DNA from: Bacteroidales bacterium
GTDB lineage: Bacteria; Bacteroidota; Bacteroidia; Bacteroidales; F082
Assembly (NCBI GenBank): GCA_017477425.1
Contig: JAFUVT010000020.1
Location: 1-63,927 of the forward strand
Length of the DNA stretch: 63,927 bases
Reading direction: 5' to 3'
Under the pieces are notes generated by a model. That model did no database searches and was not told where the DNA came from. It was given only the letters and a program-made list of their open reading frames with translations. Positions 24,636-31,905 of the stretch are shown here, one piece after another (position 1 is the stretch's first letter; every line of letters begins with the position of its first letter). A program made the position numbers and the translations under genes.

Positions 24636-25880
24636 ATGGGTATATTCTCAAAATGGTTTTCAAGCAAGAAAGCCGACGATTCCGATTCTGTAGAGCCGCA
24701 AAAACCTCAGGTCACGGCGGCAGATTACTGCGAACAAGGAAGAAAGTCATTGGATGCAGGTAGGTATGTTGAGGCAATGGAATATTTTCAGGCTGCAATA
24801 GAAGCAGACAACCAATTTGAAATGGCGTATTTATTGCTATCTTCTGCTTTTGAGAAGCAAGAGAAAACAGATAAGGCTAAGGCTGCATTGTATGGGTTGT
24901 TAGCGGTTAATCCGAATAGTAATGCGGGGTTGAAAAGACTTGAGCAGTTGAACCATCCTATGCAGCAACCAATTTCAAGTCCTGTTGTTTTTGGCGGACA
25001 ACCACAATCTTCTGCCGATATAACAGAACATACAGATAATAATACGATTTCTGTTAATCCTCAAGTTTCTACGATGGTCAATGCAAACTATCGTATATAT
25101 GATGGTAAGGATTCTGATTGTTTTGATTTCTTTGTCATTTTTGAGGATGGTAATAGGTTGTATTTTAAGAGGTTGAATTCGATTGGCATGGATGTTGCTG
25201 TTGTTGCTCCAAATGGTATTTGGAGTGGATACAAACAACCAAAGGGATCGGTGGCAATCCCTCCGATCATTGAACATAATGGTAAAAAGTATGTGGTAAA
25301 AGAGATTGGTAGATCGGCGTTTGTGTCCTGTGGCCAAATTGAATCCGTTATTATTCCAGATACGGTGACTGCTATTTTAAACTCTGCGTTTGATCATTGT
25401 ATTTCTTTAAATAGTATTAAGTTGTCTTCAATATTGGATACCATTGGGGATAGTTGCTTTGTCGCTTGTCCTTTTGGAAATATTGATATTCCTGATTGTG
25501 TTAATTCTATCGGCAATAAGGCCTTTTCTGAATGTGATAATCTGACTTCATTCAGACTTCCAAAGAATTTGGAGTTAGTGGAATCAGAATTGTTTACTGG
25601 ATGTTCAAAATTGGATACTATTCGTATTCCTGAGAATGTAAAGGTAATACGAAATTTTGCATTTGGTGACAATCTATATATGCACGGCTCAAATACTATC
25701 AGATTGATTATGACTTCCAGCATCCCTCCAAGCATTGGTGGAACAATTGTCCGTAATGGTAGTTTGCGGCATTATCGTCCTAATCAATTAATAAAGGTAG
25801 AAGTTTTGGTCCCCCAAGGAGCTTTAGAAGCCTATATGATTGCACAATATTGGCAGTTGTTTGACATCAAGGAAATGTAA
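24636..25880 (+). CDS. TPR + BspA-type leucine-rich repeat protein (copy 1), no signal peptide
   Basis: The protein has 414 residues from ATG 24636, chosen because its N-terminus MGIFSKWFSSKK aligns with MRVFSKWFSSKK of the paralogue at 29228; an earlier in-frame ATG at 24573 lies inside the upstream gene. After a short basic/aromatic leader come two or three TPRs (about residues 25-100, AADYCEQGRKSLDAGRYVEAMEYFQAAIEAD), a Ser/Gln-rich linker, a beta-rich segment (DCFDFFVIFEDGNRLYFKR), and about five BspA (LRR_5) repeats (SAFVSCGQIESVIIPDTV, KAFSECDNLTSFRLPKN). No membrane span is visible. BspA repeats are usually secreted adhesin parts; here the protein appears cytosolic or peripherally membrane bound. 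Base composition is visibly more A/T rich than the core genes. Confidence 0.8.
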   Translation: MGIFSKWFSSKKADDSDSVEPQKPQVTAADYCEQGRKSLDAGRYVEAMEYFQAAIEADNQFEMAYLLLSSAFEKQEKTDKAKAALYGLLAVNPNSNAGLKRLEQLNHPMQQPISSPVVFGGQPQSSADITEHTDNNTISVNPQVSTMVNANYRIYDGKDSDCFDFFVIFEDGNRLYFKRLNSIGMDVAVVAPNGIWSGYKQPKGSVAIPPIIEHNGKKYVVKEIGRSAFVSCGQIESVIIPDTVTAILNSAFDHCISLNSIKLSSILDTIGDSCFVACPFGNIDIPDCVNSIGNKAFSECDNLTSFRLPKNLELVESELFTGCSKLDTIRIPENVKVIRNFAFGDNLYMHGSNTIRLIMTSSIPPSIGGTIVRNGSLRHYRPNQLIKVEVLVPQGALEAYMIAQYWQLFDIKEM

Positions 25881-25882
25881 AA

Positions 25883-25902
25883 AATACTAATTTTGCAGTA
25901 TT
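25883..25902 (+). promoter_or_regulatory. Promoter element within an inverted repeat, before the kinase gene
   Basis: TAATTTTGC (25888-25896) lies 26 bases before the kinase ATG and sits between the arms AATACT (25883-25888) and AGTATT (25897-25902). The arrangement suggests an operator over the promoter; a weak hairpin is the alternative. Confidence 0.4.
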
Positions 25903-25922
25903 GATTTTGAAGCCCAAACAAA

Positions 25923-27194
25923 ATGAAAGAATTGAATACAGGAGATAAAATCAGCTTGCTCAATGGTGGCTTTGTCACTATAAAAAAAGAACTTGGTCGC
26001 GGAGGCCAAGGCATCGTGTATTTGGTGGATATGAATGGCCAACCAAAAGCCTTGAAATGGTACCACAACAGCCTTGACCAAGCTTTCTACAACAATTTGG
26101 CGAGTAATGTGATGAATGGCGCACCGAGCCCAGCGTTCCTTTGGCCGGAACGTATCACAGAACGACAAAAAGGAAGCTTTGGCTACGTGATGGCCTTGCG
26201 CCCTCAGAATTACTATGAGTTTGGGAACTTCCTTTTGGCGAAGAAAAGTTTCAAATCGTTTCAGGCAATGATGGCCACTGCTATGAAAATCTGTAACGGC
26301 TTCATGATGCTACACCGTTTCGGCTACAGCTATCAAGACCTGAACGATGGCAATTTCTTTATTGACCCCAACACGGGTGATGTGCTGATATGCGACAATG
26401 ACAACGTAATGCCACAAGGCGAAAAGTCGGGCATTATGGGCAAGGCTCGTTACATGGCACCCGAAATCGTAGCTGGCGGCATTCCCGACAAATATAGCGA
26501 CCGTTTTTCATTGTCGGTTATCCTGTTTATGCTGTTCTATGCCAACCATCCGTTTGAGGGAGCGAAGGTGGTAGCCTGCCCTTGCATGACCGAGGCATAC
26601 GAAAAGAAGTTTTACGGTAGCGAAGCGGTTTTCATCTATGATCCAAACAACAAGACCAATCTTCCTGTCAGGGGCATTCATCAGAATGTGATACGCCGTT
26701 GGCCAGTGATGCCTGCTGAGTTACGGGAAACATTCATTCGTGAATTTAGCCCAGAAATGCTAAAGAACCCGCAGAGCCGAATGATAGAACAGAACTGGGG
26801 AAAGCTGATTGCCTCGTTGCGTGACAAGTTGGTTGTCTGTCCGCATTGCGGAGAGGAAACTTTCATCGACGAGGCAAAGCCTCAATGTATGAATTGTGGT
26901 CGCGATGTGGATGTCAGCAAGAAGTTAAAACTGGGGTTGCGCACCCTGCTGCTGACCAATGGGACCCGACTCTTTATTGACTTCGACAATACACCGGATG
27001 CCCGTGTCGCCATCAATCCACAGGATAGGAATATGTTGCTGTTGCAAAACTTGACGAAAGATAAATGGACGGCTGAAACACCAAGCGGAAAAGTCAAATC
27101 GGTTGAGCCGAATGAATTTATGCCTGTCAAACAAGGAATCAAAATTGGGTTCAACGCCCAATACAAAGGAGAAATCATTATCAATAATCAATAA
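25923..27194 (+). CDS. Eukaryote-type protein kinase with C-terminal zinc ribbon (TerY-P / YegI-like)
   Basis: The 423-residue protein has a kinase domain (about 1-290): glycine loop GRGGQG (25-30), ATP-binding lysine K45 (ALKWY), a catalytic loop YQDLNDGN in place of HRDLKxxN (D139, N144), a metal-binding segment CDND in place of DFG (D158/D160), and an APE motif (APEIV). All catalytic acidic residues appear to be kept. A zinc ribbon follows (C306-x2-C309...C322-x2-C325), then a beta-rich domain of about 90 residues that may be a divergent FHA-like fold. Kinases of this type occur with a vWA protein and a PP2C phosphatase in TerY-P systems, and exactly these two genes follow, 13 bases downstream. 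The substrate is unknown; the flanking TPR-LRR proteins are candidates. Confidence 0.85.
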   Translation: MKELNTGDKISLLNGGFVTIKKELGRGGQGIVYLVDMNGQPKALKWYHNSLDQAFYNNLASNVMNGAPSPAFLWPERITERQKGSFGYVMALRPQNYYEFGNFLLAKKSFKSFQAMMATAMKICNGFMMLHRFGYSYQDLNDGNFFIDPNTGDVLICDNDNVMPQGEKSGIMGKARYMAPEIVAGGIPDKYSDRFSLSVILFMLFYANHPFEGAKVVACPCMTEAYEKKFYGSEAVFIYDPNNKTNLPVRGIHQNVIRRWPVMPAELRETFIREFSPEMLKNPQSRMIEQNWGKLIASLRDKLVVCPHCGEETFIDEAKPQCMNCGRDVDVSKKLKLGLRTLLLTNGTRLFIDFDNTPDARVAINPQDRNMLLLQNLTKDKWTAETPSGKVKSVEPNEFMPVKQGIKIGFNAQYKGEIIINNQ

Positions 27195-27207
27195 AAACCA
27201 TTTCATT

Positions 27208-27951
27208 ATGTCACTATTAGACGAAACTGTAAGTGTGCCGCGCAGAACTATGACGCTTTTCTTCATGATTGACACTTCTGGCAGTATGGCTGGAAGCAAA
27301 ATTGGAGCTGTCAATGATGCGGTGGTTAATGTGCTGCCCATGTTGGACGAGATTTCCATCACCAATCCGGATGCTGAAATCAAAGTGGCGGCATTGGAGT
27401 TCTCGACGGGTTGTAACTGGCTTTACAATGAACCGAAATTGGCCAGCGAGTTTGTTTGGCAAGATGTTCAAGCTAATGGACTGACCTCGTTGGGTGCTGC
27501 TTGCGAGGAGTTGGAAAACAAGCTATCGCGTAGCAAGGGATTCATGCAGTCTGCAAGTGGCTCGTTTGCCCCAGCCATCATCCTTCTGTCAGACGGGGCC
27601 CCTACCGACAACTTTGAAGCAGGGCTGGCCAAACTGCAAGGCAATAACTGGTTCAAGTCGGCCATCAAAGTTGCCATTGCTATCGGTGACGATGCCGACA
27701 AGGAAGTGTTGGCCAAGTTCACAGGTACTAACGAGGCTGTGTTTACGGTTCACAATATCGATGCGCTGAAGCAAATCATCCGTGTGGTGGCCGTTACATC
27801 TTCGCAGATAGGTAGCAAGAGCAGTGCTGCTGGCGACACCACGAAGCAAGACCAGGTGATTAGCGAAGTGCAGAATGCCGTGGATAACATCGACGGTGCT
27901 GAAGTCGCCACAAAAGTTGACGGTAGTTCTTACGCCGACGATTGGGATTAA
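27208..27951 (+). CDS. von Willebrand factor A domain protein (TerY/YegL-like)
   Basis: The protein has 247 residues from ATG 27208; the in-frame ATG at 27103 is inside the kinase gene. It is a single vWA domain with a complete MIDAS metal site: DTSGSM (D22-S24-S26), the threonine loop GLTSLGAA, and the LLSDGAPTDN loop. There is no signal peptide or membrane span, so it is cytosolic. The final 45 residues are Asp/Val-rich and probably disordered. TerY-like vWA proteins act as metal-dependent scaffolds in stress and defence gene clusters, here paired with a kinase and a phosphatase. The next gene starts 11 bases after its stop. Confidence 0.9.
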   Translation: MSLLDETVSVPRRTMTLFFMIDTSGSMAGSKIGAVNDAVVNVLPMLDEISITNPDAEIKVAALEFSTGCNWLYNEPKLASEFVWQDVQANGLTSLGAACEELENKLSRSKGFMQSASGSFAPAIILLSDGAPTDNFEAGLAKLQGNNWFKSAIKVAIAIGDDADKEVLAKFTGTNEAVFTVHNIDALKQIIRVVAVTSSQIGSKSSAAGDTTKQDQVISEVQNAVDNIDGAEVATKVDGSSYADDWD

Positions 27952-27962
27952 GGGCTTTTCCC

Positions 27963-29231
27963 ATGAGGTGTTTCGATTTTCATTGCCAAGGTGAGAGCCA
28001 TAAGGCAACGGATAAAGTGTGCCAAGACTATTCTTACAGTCATATCGACGAGAATGGCCTTGCTATTGCCGTCGTGTGTGATGGTCATGGCGGGAAGCAC
28101 TATTTCCGCAGTGATGTGGGAGCGCGTTTTGCCACTGAGATTATCGCAAAAAATGTGAGAGAGTTTGTTAGCAATATAGACGAAGCCATGTTTGTTGGCC
28201 AGCCGTTTACACAACAGGCAGCCATACAGACGGAGATTGACCGACAAGATTTCCGTAAAGAAAAGCCCATCGACATTGCTTTCAGACAATTGTTTGGCTC
28301 TATCATAGGACAATGGCAACAATGGATTGAGCAACATGCTTCTGACAACCCTTTGACGGAGAAAGAAAACGAGCACGTTGAAGAGCAGTATAAAAAAGAG
28401 TTCCTGTCTGGTTATAAGCTGGAAAGGATATACGGCTGCACTTTGATGGCATACGTCAGTACGCCCAAGTATTGGTTTGCATTCCATTTGGGCGACGGCA
28501 AACTCATTTCGTTTGACCAAGAAGCACAATGGAATGAGCCTGTGATATGGGATGACCGTTGCTTCTTGAACAAGACCACTTCTATTTGCGACTCAGATGC
28601 CTTGAATGAGTTCCGTTACACCTACCAAGGAGACGGCGGTTTTCCTGTCGCTGTGTTCCTTGGTTCTGATGGCATGGACGACTCTTTTGGTGAAGAGACC
28701 AATCTCGTGAATTTTTATGTACGAGTGGCCAAGTCATTGGTGAAGGATGGCTTTGATGCCACCTTTGCCGATGTCAAAGAGACCTTGCCTGTGTTGAGCA
28801 AGCGTGGCAGCCAGGATGACATGTCAATCGCCTGTGTGTATAACGAAGAAGCGTTAAAAGAGGCTTTGCCAAAATTCATTCTTTGGCAAATAGCCATCAC
28901 CAAGGCGGGGATTCTGAAAGTGAACAGCAAGATTCTTGAAGCCACTGACAGAAGAAACGAGTTGGAAGAAAAGGTCTTGACCTTAGAGAAAGACAAGATA
29001 GCACTTCGATACGCCCAGAACGACATTGACCGAGCCTATACTGAGAAGCAGCAGTTGGTGAAGAAGATGAACATTCTGCTGGAAGAGTATTATGGGAAGG
29101 ACTATGTCCTCTATCAAGATGAAGTTGGAGAACGACCCAAAGAGAGACAACAAGTCTGGCGCATGGATGACCATCCATTTAGGGTGCATTTGGTTTGGGT
29201 GGAAAATAAAAACAATAGAATAGAGTTATGA
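27963..29231 (+). CDS. PP2C-family serine/threonine phosphatase (YegK-like)
   Basis: The protein has 422 residues from ATG 27963 (MRCFDFHCQG); an in-frame ATG at 27942 overlaps the vWA gene and is less likely. PP2C metal-binding motifs are present: VCDGHGG (D40), the LGDGKL segment, GSDGMDDS and SQDDMS. A helical insert of about 90 residues (FTQQAAIQTEIDRQDFRKEK onward) separates the first and second motifs. A C-terminal coiled coil of about 110 residues (ILEATDRRNELEEKVLTLEK) probably mediates assembly. It would reverse phosphorylation by the adjacent kinase. Its stop overlaps the start of the second TPR-LRR gene by 4 bases (ATGA). Confidence 0.88.
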   Translation: MRCFDFHCQGESHKATDKVCQDYSYSHIDENGLAIAVVCDGHGGKHYFRSDVGARFATEIIAKNVREFVSNIDEAMFVGQPFTQQAAIQTEIDRQDFRKEKPIDIAFRQLFGSIIGQWQQWIEQHASDNPLTEKENEHVEEQYKKEFLSGYKLERIYGCTLMAYVSTPKYWFAFHLGDGKLISFDQEAQWNEPVIWDDRCFLNKTTSICDSDALNEFRYTYQGDGGFPVAVFLGSDGMDDSFGEETNLVNFYVRVAKSLVKDGFDATFADVKETLPVLSKRGSQDDMSIACVYNEEALKEALPKFILWQIAITKAGILKVNSKILEATDRRNELEEKVLTLEKDKIALRYAQNDIDRAYTEKQQLVKKMNILLEEYYGKDYVLYQDEVGERPKERQQVWRMDDHPFRVHLVWVENKNNRIEL

Positions 29232-30772
29232 GAGTCTTTTCAAAATGGTTTTCAAGTAAAAAGACAGAAAGTCCGACATCTGTTGAGCCGAAAAAGCCCC
29301 AACTTTCAGCAGCGGATTATTGTGAACGAGGCCAAAAATCGTTGGATGCAGGCAAGTATGTTGAAGCTATGGAGTATTTCCAAGCGGCAATAGAAGCTGA
29401 CAAACGATTTGAAAAAGCGTACTTTCTATTAGCTACAGCTTATGAAAAGCAAGGGAAAGCGGATAAGGCTAAGGCTGCTTTGTATGCGTTGCTAGCAGTA
29501 AATCCGAACAATGAAAGGGCTTTTCGCGTGGTGCAAGGAATAATATCATTGGAAGAAATTCGGTTGCCAGATACGCAACAAACAGCGATACATAATCAAT
29601 CATTGTCGAATACAACATCTTCTAGTTCGACTTGCCCCAATAATTTATTTTCACATATTGTCCCTATTGGTCATAAATCAGGCTCAACAGATTTTGATTT
29701 TTATGTAGATTGTGGGAGTAATAGATTGTACATGAAAATTGTGGGATTAAATGCTGAAGTAGTTGCTCCAAATGGGAAAAAGAACAATGTTTTTTATCAT
29801 AGGTGGGATGGATATAAGAAACCTGAAGGAGATTTGACAATCCCTTCTGTCGTAGCATTCCACGGACAGCAATATGATGTATCTTCTATTGGGGAAGAAG
29901 CTTTTAAACAATGTGATTCTTTGCAAAACATTGTGATTCAGAATCCAGTTTCGATTATCAAATCTAGGGCATTCGAGAATTGTTCAAGACTCTGTTCTGT
30001 TACGCTCCCAGATTCTCTCATTACGATTGGAATTTCGGCGTTCGCTTCTTGTGCTTTAGTTTCAATACGTATTCCAACAAAGGTGAATATAATTCATTCA
30101 GAAGCTTTTAAAAGTTGCAAGATTAATCACCTAGTTATACCCGATTGTATGGATAGCATTGATGCTTCAATAGTCAGTAATTGCTATTCATTGAAATCCA
30201 TAACAATTCCGGCATCTGTTACTCGACTTACGGGAAATTGGTGTGGTATTTTTAGGAATGATGAATTTATTATGATAATGGAAGGACATCCACCGGTTGT
30301 AGATTCGATGGCTGAGGGTATTAAAGTGGAAGTTCCAGATAACTTGTTAGAAGAGTATCGTAACGTGAAATATTGGCAACGCTGTGATTTAACAATGAAA
30401 AGTCAAAGGGCGGTGACAAAAAGAGAAAATGGGAAGATGACTTTCAAAATGGCCAAAATATGTTGGCTGTTGTTAGCTATTACTATGTTAATACTGTCAA
30501 TAGCCTTCCCTTTTTCAAAAGCAAGCTTTGATTTAGAAGATGTATGGCTATTATTGATGTTGATAGGAGGTGTTGATTCTGTAGTGATATATTACATTAC
30601 CTATAAGATTCTGTATTTAGTCGTTTATCGTAGGGATAATTTGGAGGGAGATAAGTTTGGAAAAGGGAAGTATAATCCTGTTGTTTATAATTTAGTAAGA
30701 AATATTGCTTATATCGCGTTTCTTTTGTTAGGAATAATAACCTTAATCTATTTGGGCCTTAAATACATATAA
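29228..30772 (+). CDS. TPR + BspA-type leucine-rich repeat protein (copy 2) with C-terminal membrane anchor
   Basis: The 514-residue paralogue of the 24636 gene shares the leader (MRVFSKWFSSKK), the TPR block (about residues 25-100) and the linker/beta segment (DFDFYVDCGSNRLYMK). BspA repeats follow (EAFKQCDSLQNIVIQNPVS, RAFENCSRLCSVTLPDSL). Unlike copy 1 it ends with about 130 residues holding three hydrophobic segments (ICWLLLAITMLILSIAF; WLLLMLIGGVDSVVIYYIT; IAYIAFLLLGIITLIYLGL), so it is anchored in the inner membrane with the TPR-LRR part in the cytosol. The 4-base overlap with the phosphatase gene shows it belongs to the kinase-vWA-PP2C operon. Its composition is A/T rich. Function is unknown; sensor or effector of the system is inferred from context. 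Confidence 0.82.
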   Translation: MRVFSKWFSSKKTESPTSVEPKKPQLSAADYCERGQKSLDAGKYVEAMEYFQAAIEADKRFEKAYFLLATAYEKQGKADKAKAALYALLAVNPNNERAFRVVQGIISLEEIRLPDTQQTAIHNQSLSNTTSSSSTCPNNLFSHIVPIGHKSGSTDFDFYVDCGSNRLYMKIVGLNAEVVAPNGKKNNVFYHRWDGYKKPEGDLTIPSVVAFHGQQYDVSSIGEEAFKQCDSLQNIVIQNPVSIIKSRAFENCSRLCSVTLPDSLITIGISAFASCALVSIRIPTKVNIIHSEAFKSCKINHLVIPDCMDSIDASIVSNCYSLKSITIPASVTRLTGNWCGIFRNDEFIMIMEGHPPVVDSMAEGIKVEVPDNLLEEYRNVKYWQRCDLTMKSQRAVTKRENGKMTFKMAKICWLLLAITMLILSIAFPFSKASFDLEDVWLLLMLIGGVDSVVIYYITYKILYLVVYRRDNLEGDKFGKGKYNPVVYNLVRNIAYIAFLLLGIITLIYLGLKYI

Positions 30773-30886
30773 TTATTGATAGTGTCTTTCGCTGAAAAAA
30801 GTCGCCAAATAGAATTCTTTGAGTGTTCAATTGGAGATTTGAGGACAGAAAAGAGCACAGGGATACGAAAATTTTCCATTAAACCT

Positions 30887-30918
30887 ACTGCACTTTTAAA
30901 AAAATGCAGTATTTTTGC
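30887..30918 (+). promoter_or_regulatory. Promoter and possible operator before the AbiEi antitoxin gene
   Basis: TATTTTTGC (30910-30918) lies 20 bases before the ATG. The arms ACTGCA (30887-30892) and TGCAGT (30905-30910) run into its first base. AbiEi antitoxins repress their own operons through inverted repeats, so this may be the operator. Confidence 0.5.
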
Positions 30919-30938
30919 GACACAAAAATAGCAAATAG

Positions 30939-31514
30939 ATGGACATCAAGGAATGCATGAGCCAGAATGGCGGGTATATCTCCTCGGCTGAGGCAAAGGA
31001 GAAATCCCTGTATAACCAGCTTCTTTATGAAGTTGAAAAAGGGACTATCATACGGTTGCGTCGAGGAATTTATGCGCTTTATGAGGGATTGGCCAAACCC
31101 ATGGTGGACGTGGAACGCTTGGTGCCTGGCGGTGTGCTGTGCATGTACTCGGCGTGGTCATATTATGCGCTGACAACACAGATACCGTTGTCCTATTGTA
31201 TCGCAGTTGAGCGCAGCCGCAAGGTGGTTCTGCCCGAATATCCACCAATAGAGCTCTTCTTTCTCAGCGGTAATGTCTTTGGACTTGGAGTTTCGGAGGC
31301 TGTCATTGAGGACTTCAAGGTTAAAATCTACGACTTGGAGAAATCCGTATGCGATGCCATCAAGTATAGGAACAGGATAGGAATAGATGTCAGTTCAGAG
31401 ATTCTTCGCAACTATCTCTCGCGAAAAGACAATGACATTAACAAGCTATACTCATACGCAAATGTAATGCGCATCGGGAAACGCATGGATGAACTCGTTA
31501 AATATATGATCTAA
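30939..31514 (+). CDS. AbiEi-family antitoxin / transcriptional repressor
   Basis: This 191-residue protein matches the AbiEi antitoxins of type IV toxin-antitoxin and abortive-infection systems. The N-terminal winged helix (about 1-55; SQNGGYISSAEAKEKSLYNQLLYEVEKGTIIRLRRGIY) is the AbiEi_4-type DNA-binding domain, followed by the antitoxin body (VPGGVLCMYSAWSYYALTTQIPLSYCIAVER). Length is normal and the frame is intact. Its partner nucleotidyltransferase toxin gene begins one base after its stop but is broken (31516-31854), so the antitoxin is now an orphan that may still act as a repressor. Confidence 0.85.
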   Translation: MDIKECMSQNGGYISSAEAKEKSLYNQLLYEVEKGTIIRLRRGIYALYEGLAKPMVDVERLVPGGVLCMYSAWSYYALTTQIPLSYCIAVERSRKVVLPEYPPIELFFLSGNVFGLGVSEAVIEDFKVKIYDLEKSVCDAIKYRNRIGIDVSSEILRNYLSRKDNDINKLYSYANVMRIGKRMDELVKYMI

Positions 31515-31515
31515 T

Positions 31516-31854
31516 ATGACAAAGAGTATCAAAAACCATGGCAAGTCGGTTAAGGAGCGTCTGCTCAATATATCGTGAAATGAGCACTATAGTTCGCAGT
31601 TGCTTCTCTCGCGTTACTTCCAAGAACGTCTGCTGTATAGACTTTCCATCAGTGAATACAAGGATAGGTTCATTTTGAAAGGCGGCGCGTTGCTCTATGC
31701 CCACGATGGCTTTCAGGCGCGTCCAACCTTGGATATCGACTTCATGGCGAGGCGCATCAGCAACGATGCCGAGAACATCAAGAGTGTGTTCCAAAAGATT
31801 TGTCAGATAGGATGTGAATTGGGAGAGAATAAAACAATAGTTGGTTATTCGTAA
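31516..31854 (+). pseudogene. AbiEii nucleotidyltransferase toxin remnant
   Basis: Translation from ATG 31516 gives MTKSIKNHGKSVKERLLNIS, then an in-frame TGA at 31576-31578, then the same frame continues with LLLSRYFQERLLYRLS, KDRFILKGGALLYAHDGF and RPTLDIDFMARR. These are the start of an AbiEii toxin, with the nucleotidyltransferase GGxAL and DxDF motifs. The frame stops at 31854, about 112 codons in total against roughly 280-300 for intact toxins, so the C-terminal two thirds are missing as well. Both lesions point to an inactive toxin. Confidence 0.85.
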
Positions 31855-31905
31855 ACTAATAGAAAAAATATGTGACGAAATCACCAGTAAACCAGGCAAA
31901 ACCTC

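Noticed and set aside
23044..31854. Integrated phage or transposon as carrier of the island
   Set aside because: No integrase, transposase, tRNA target or terminal repeats are seen; composition hints at transfer but the vehicle is not visible.
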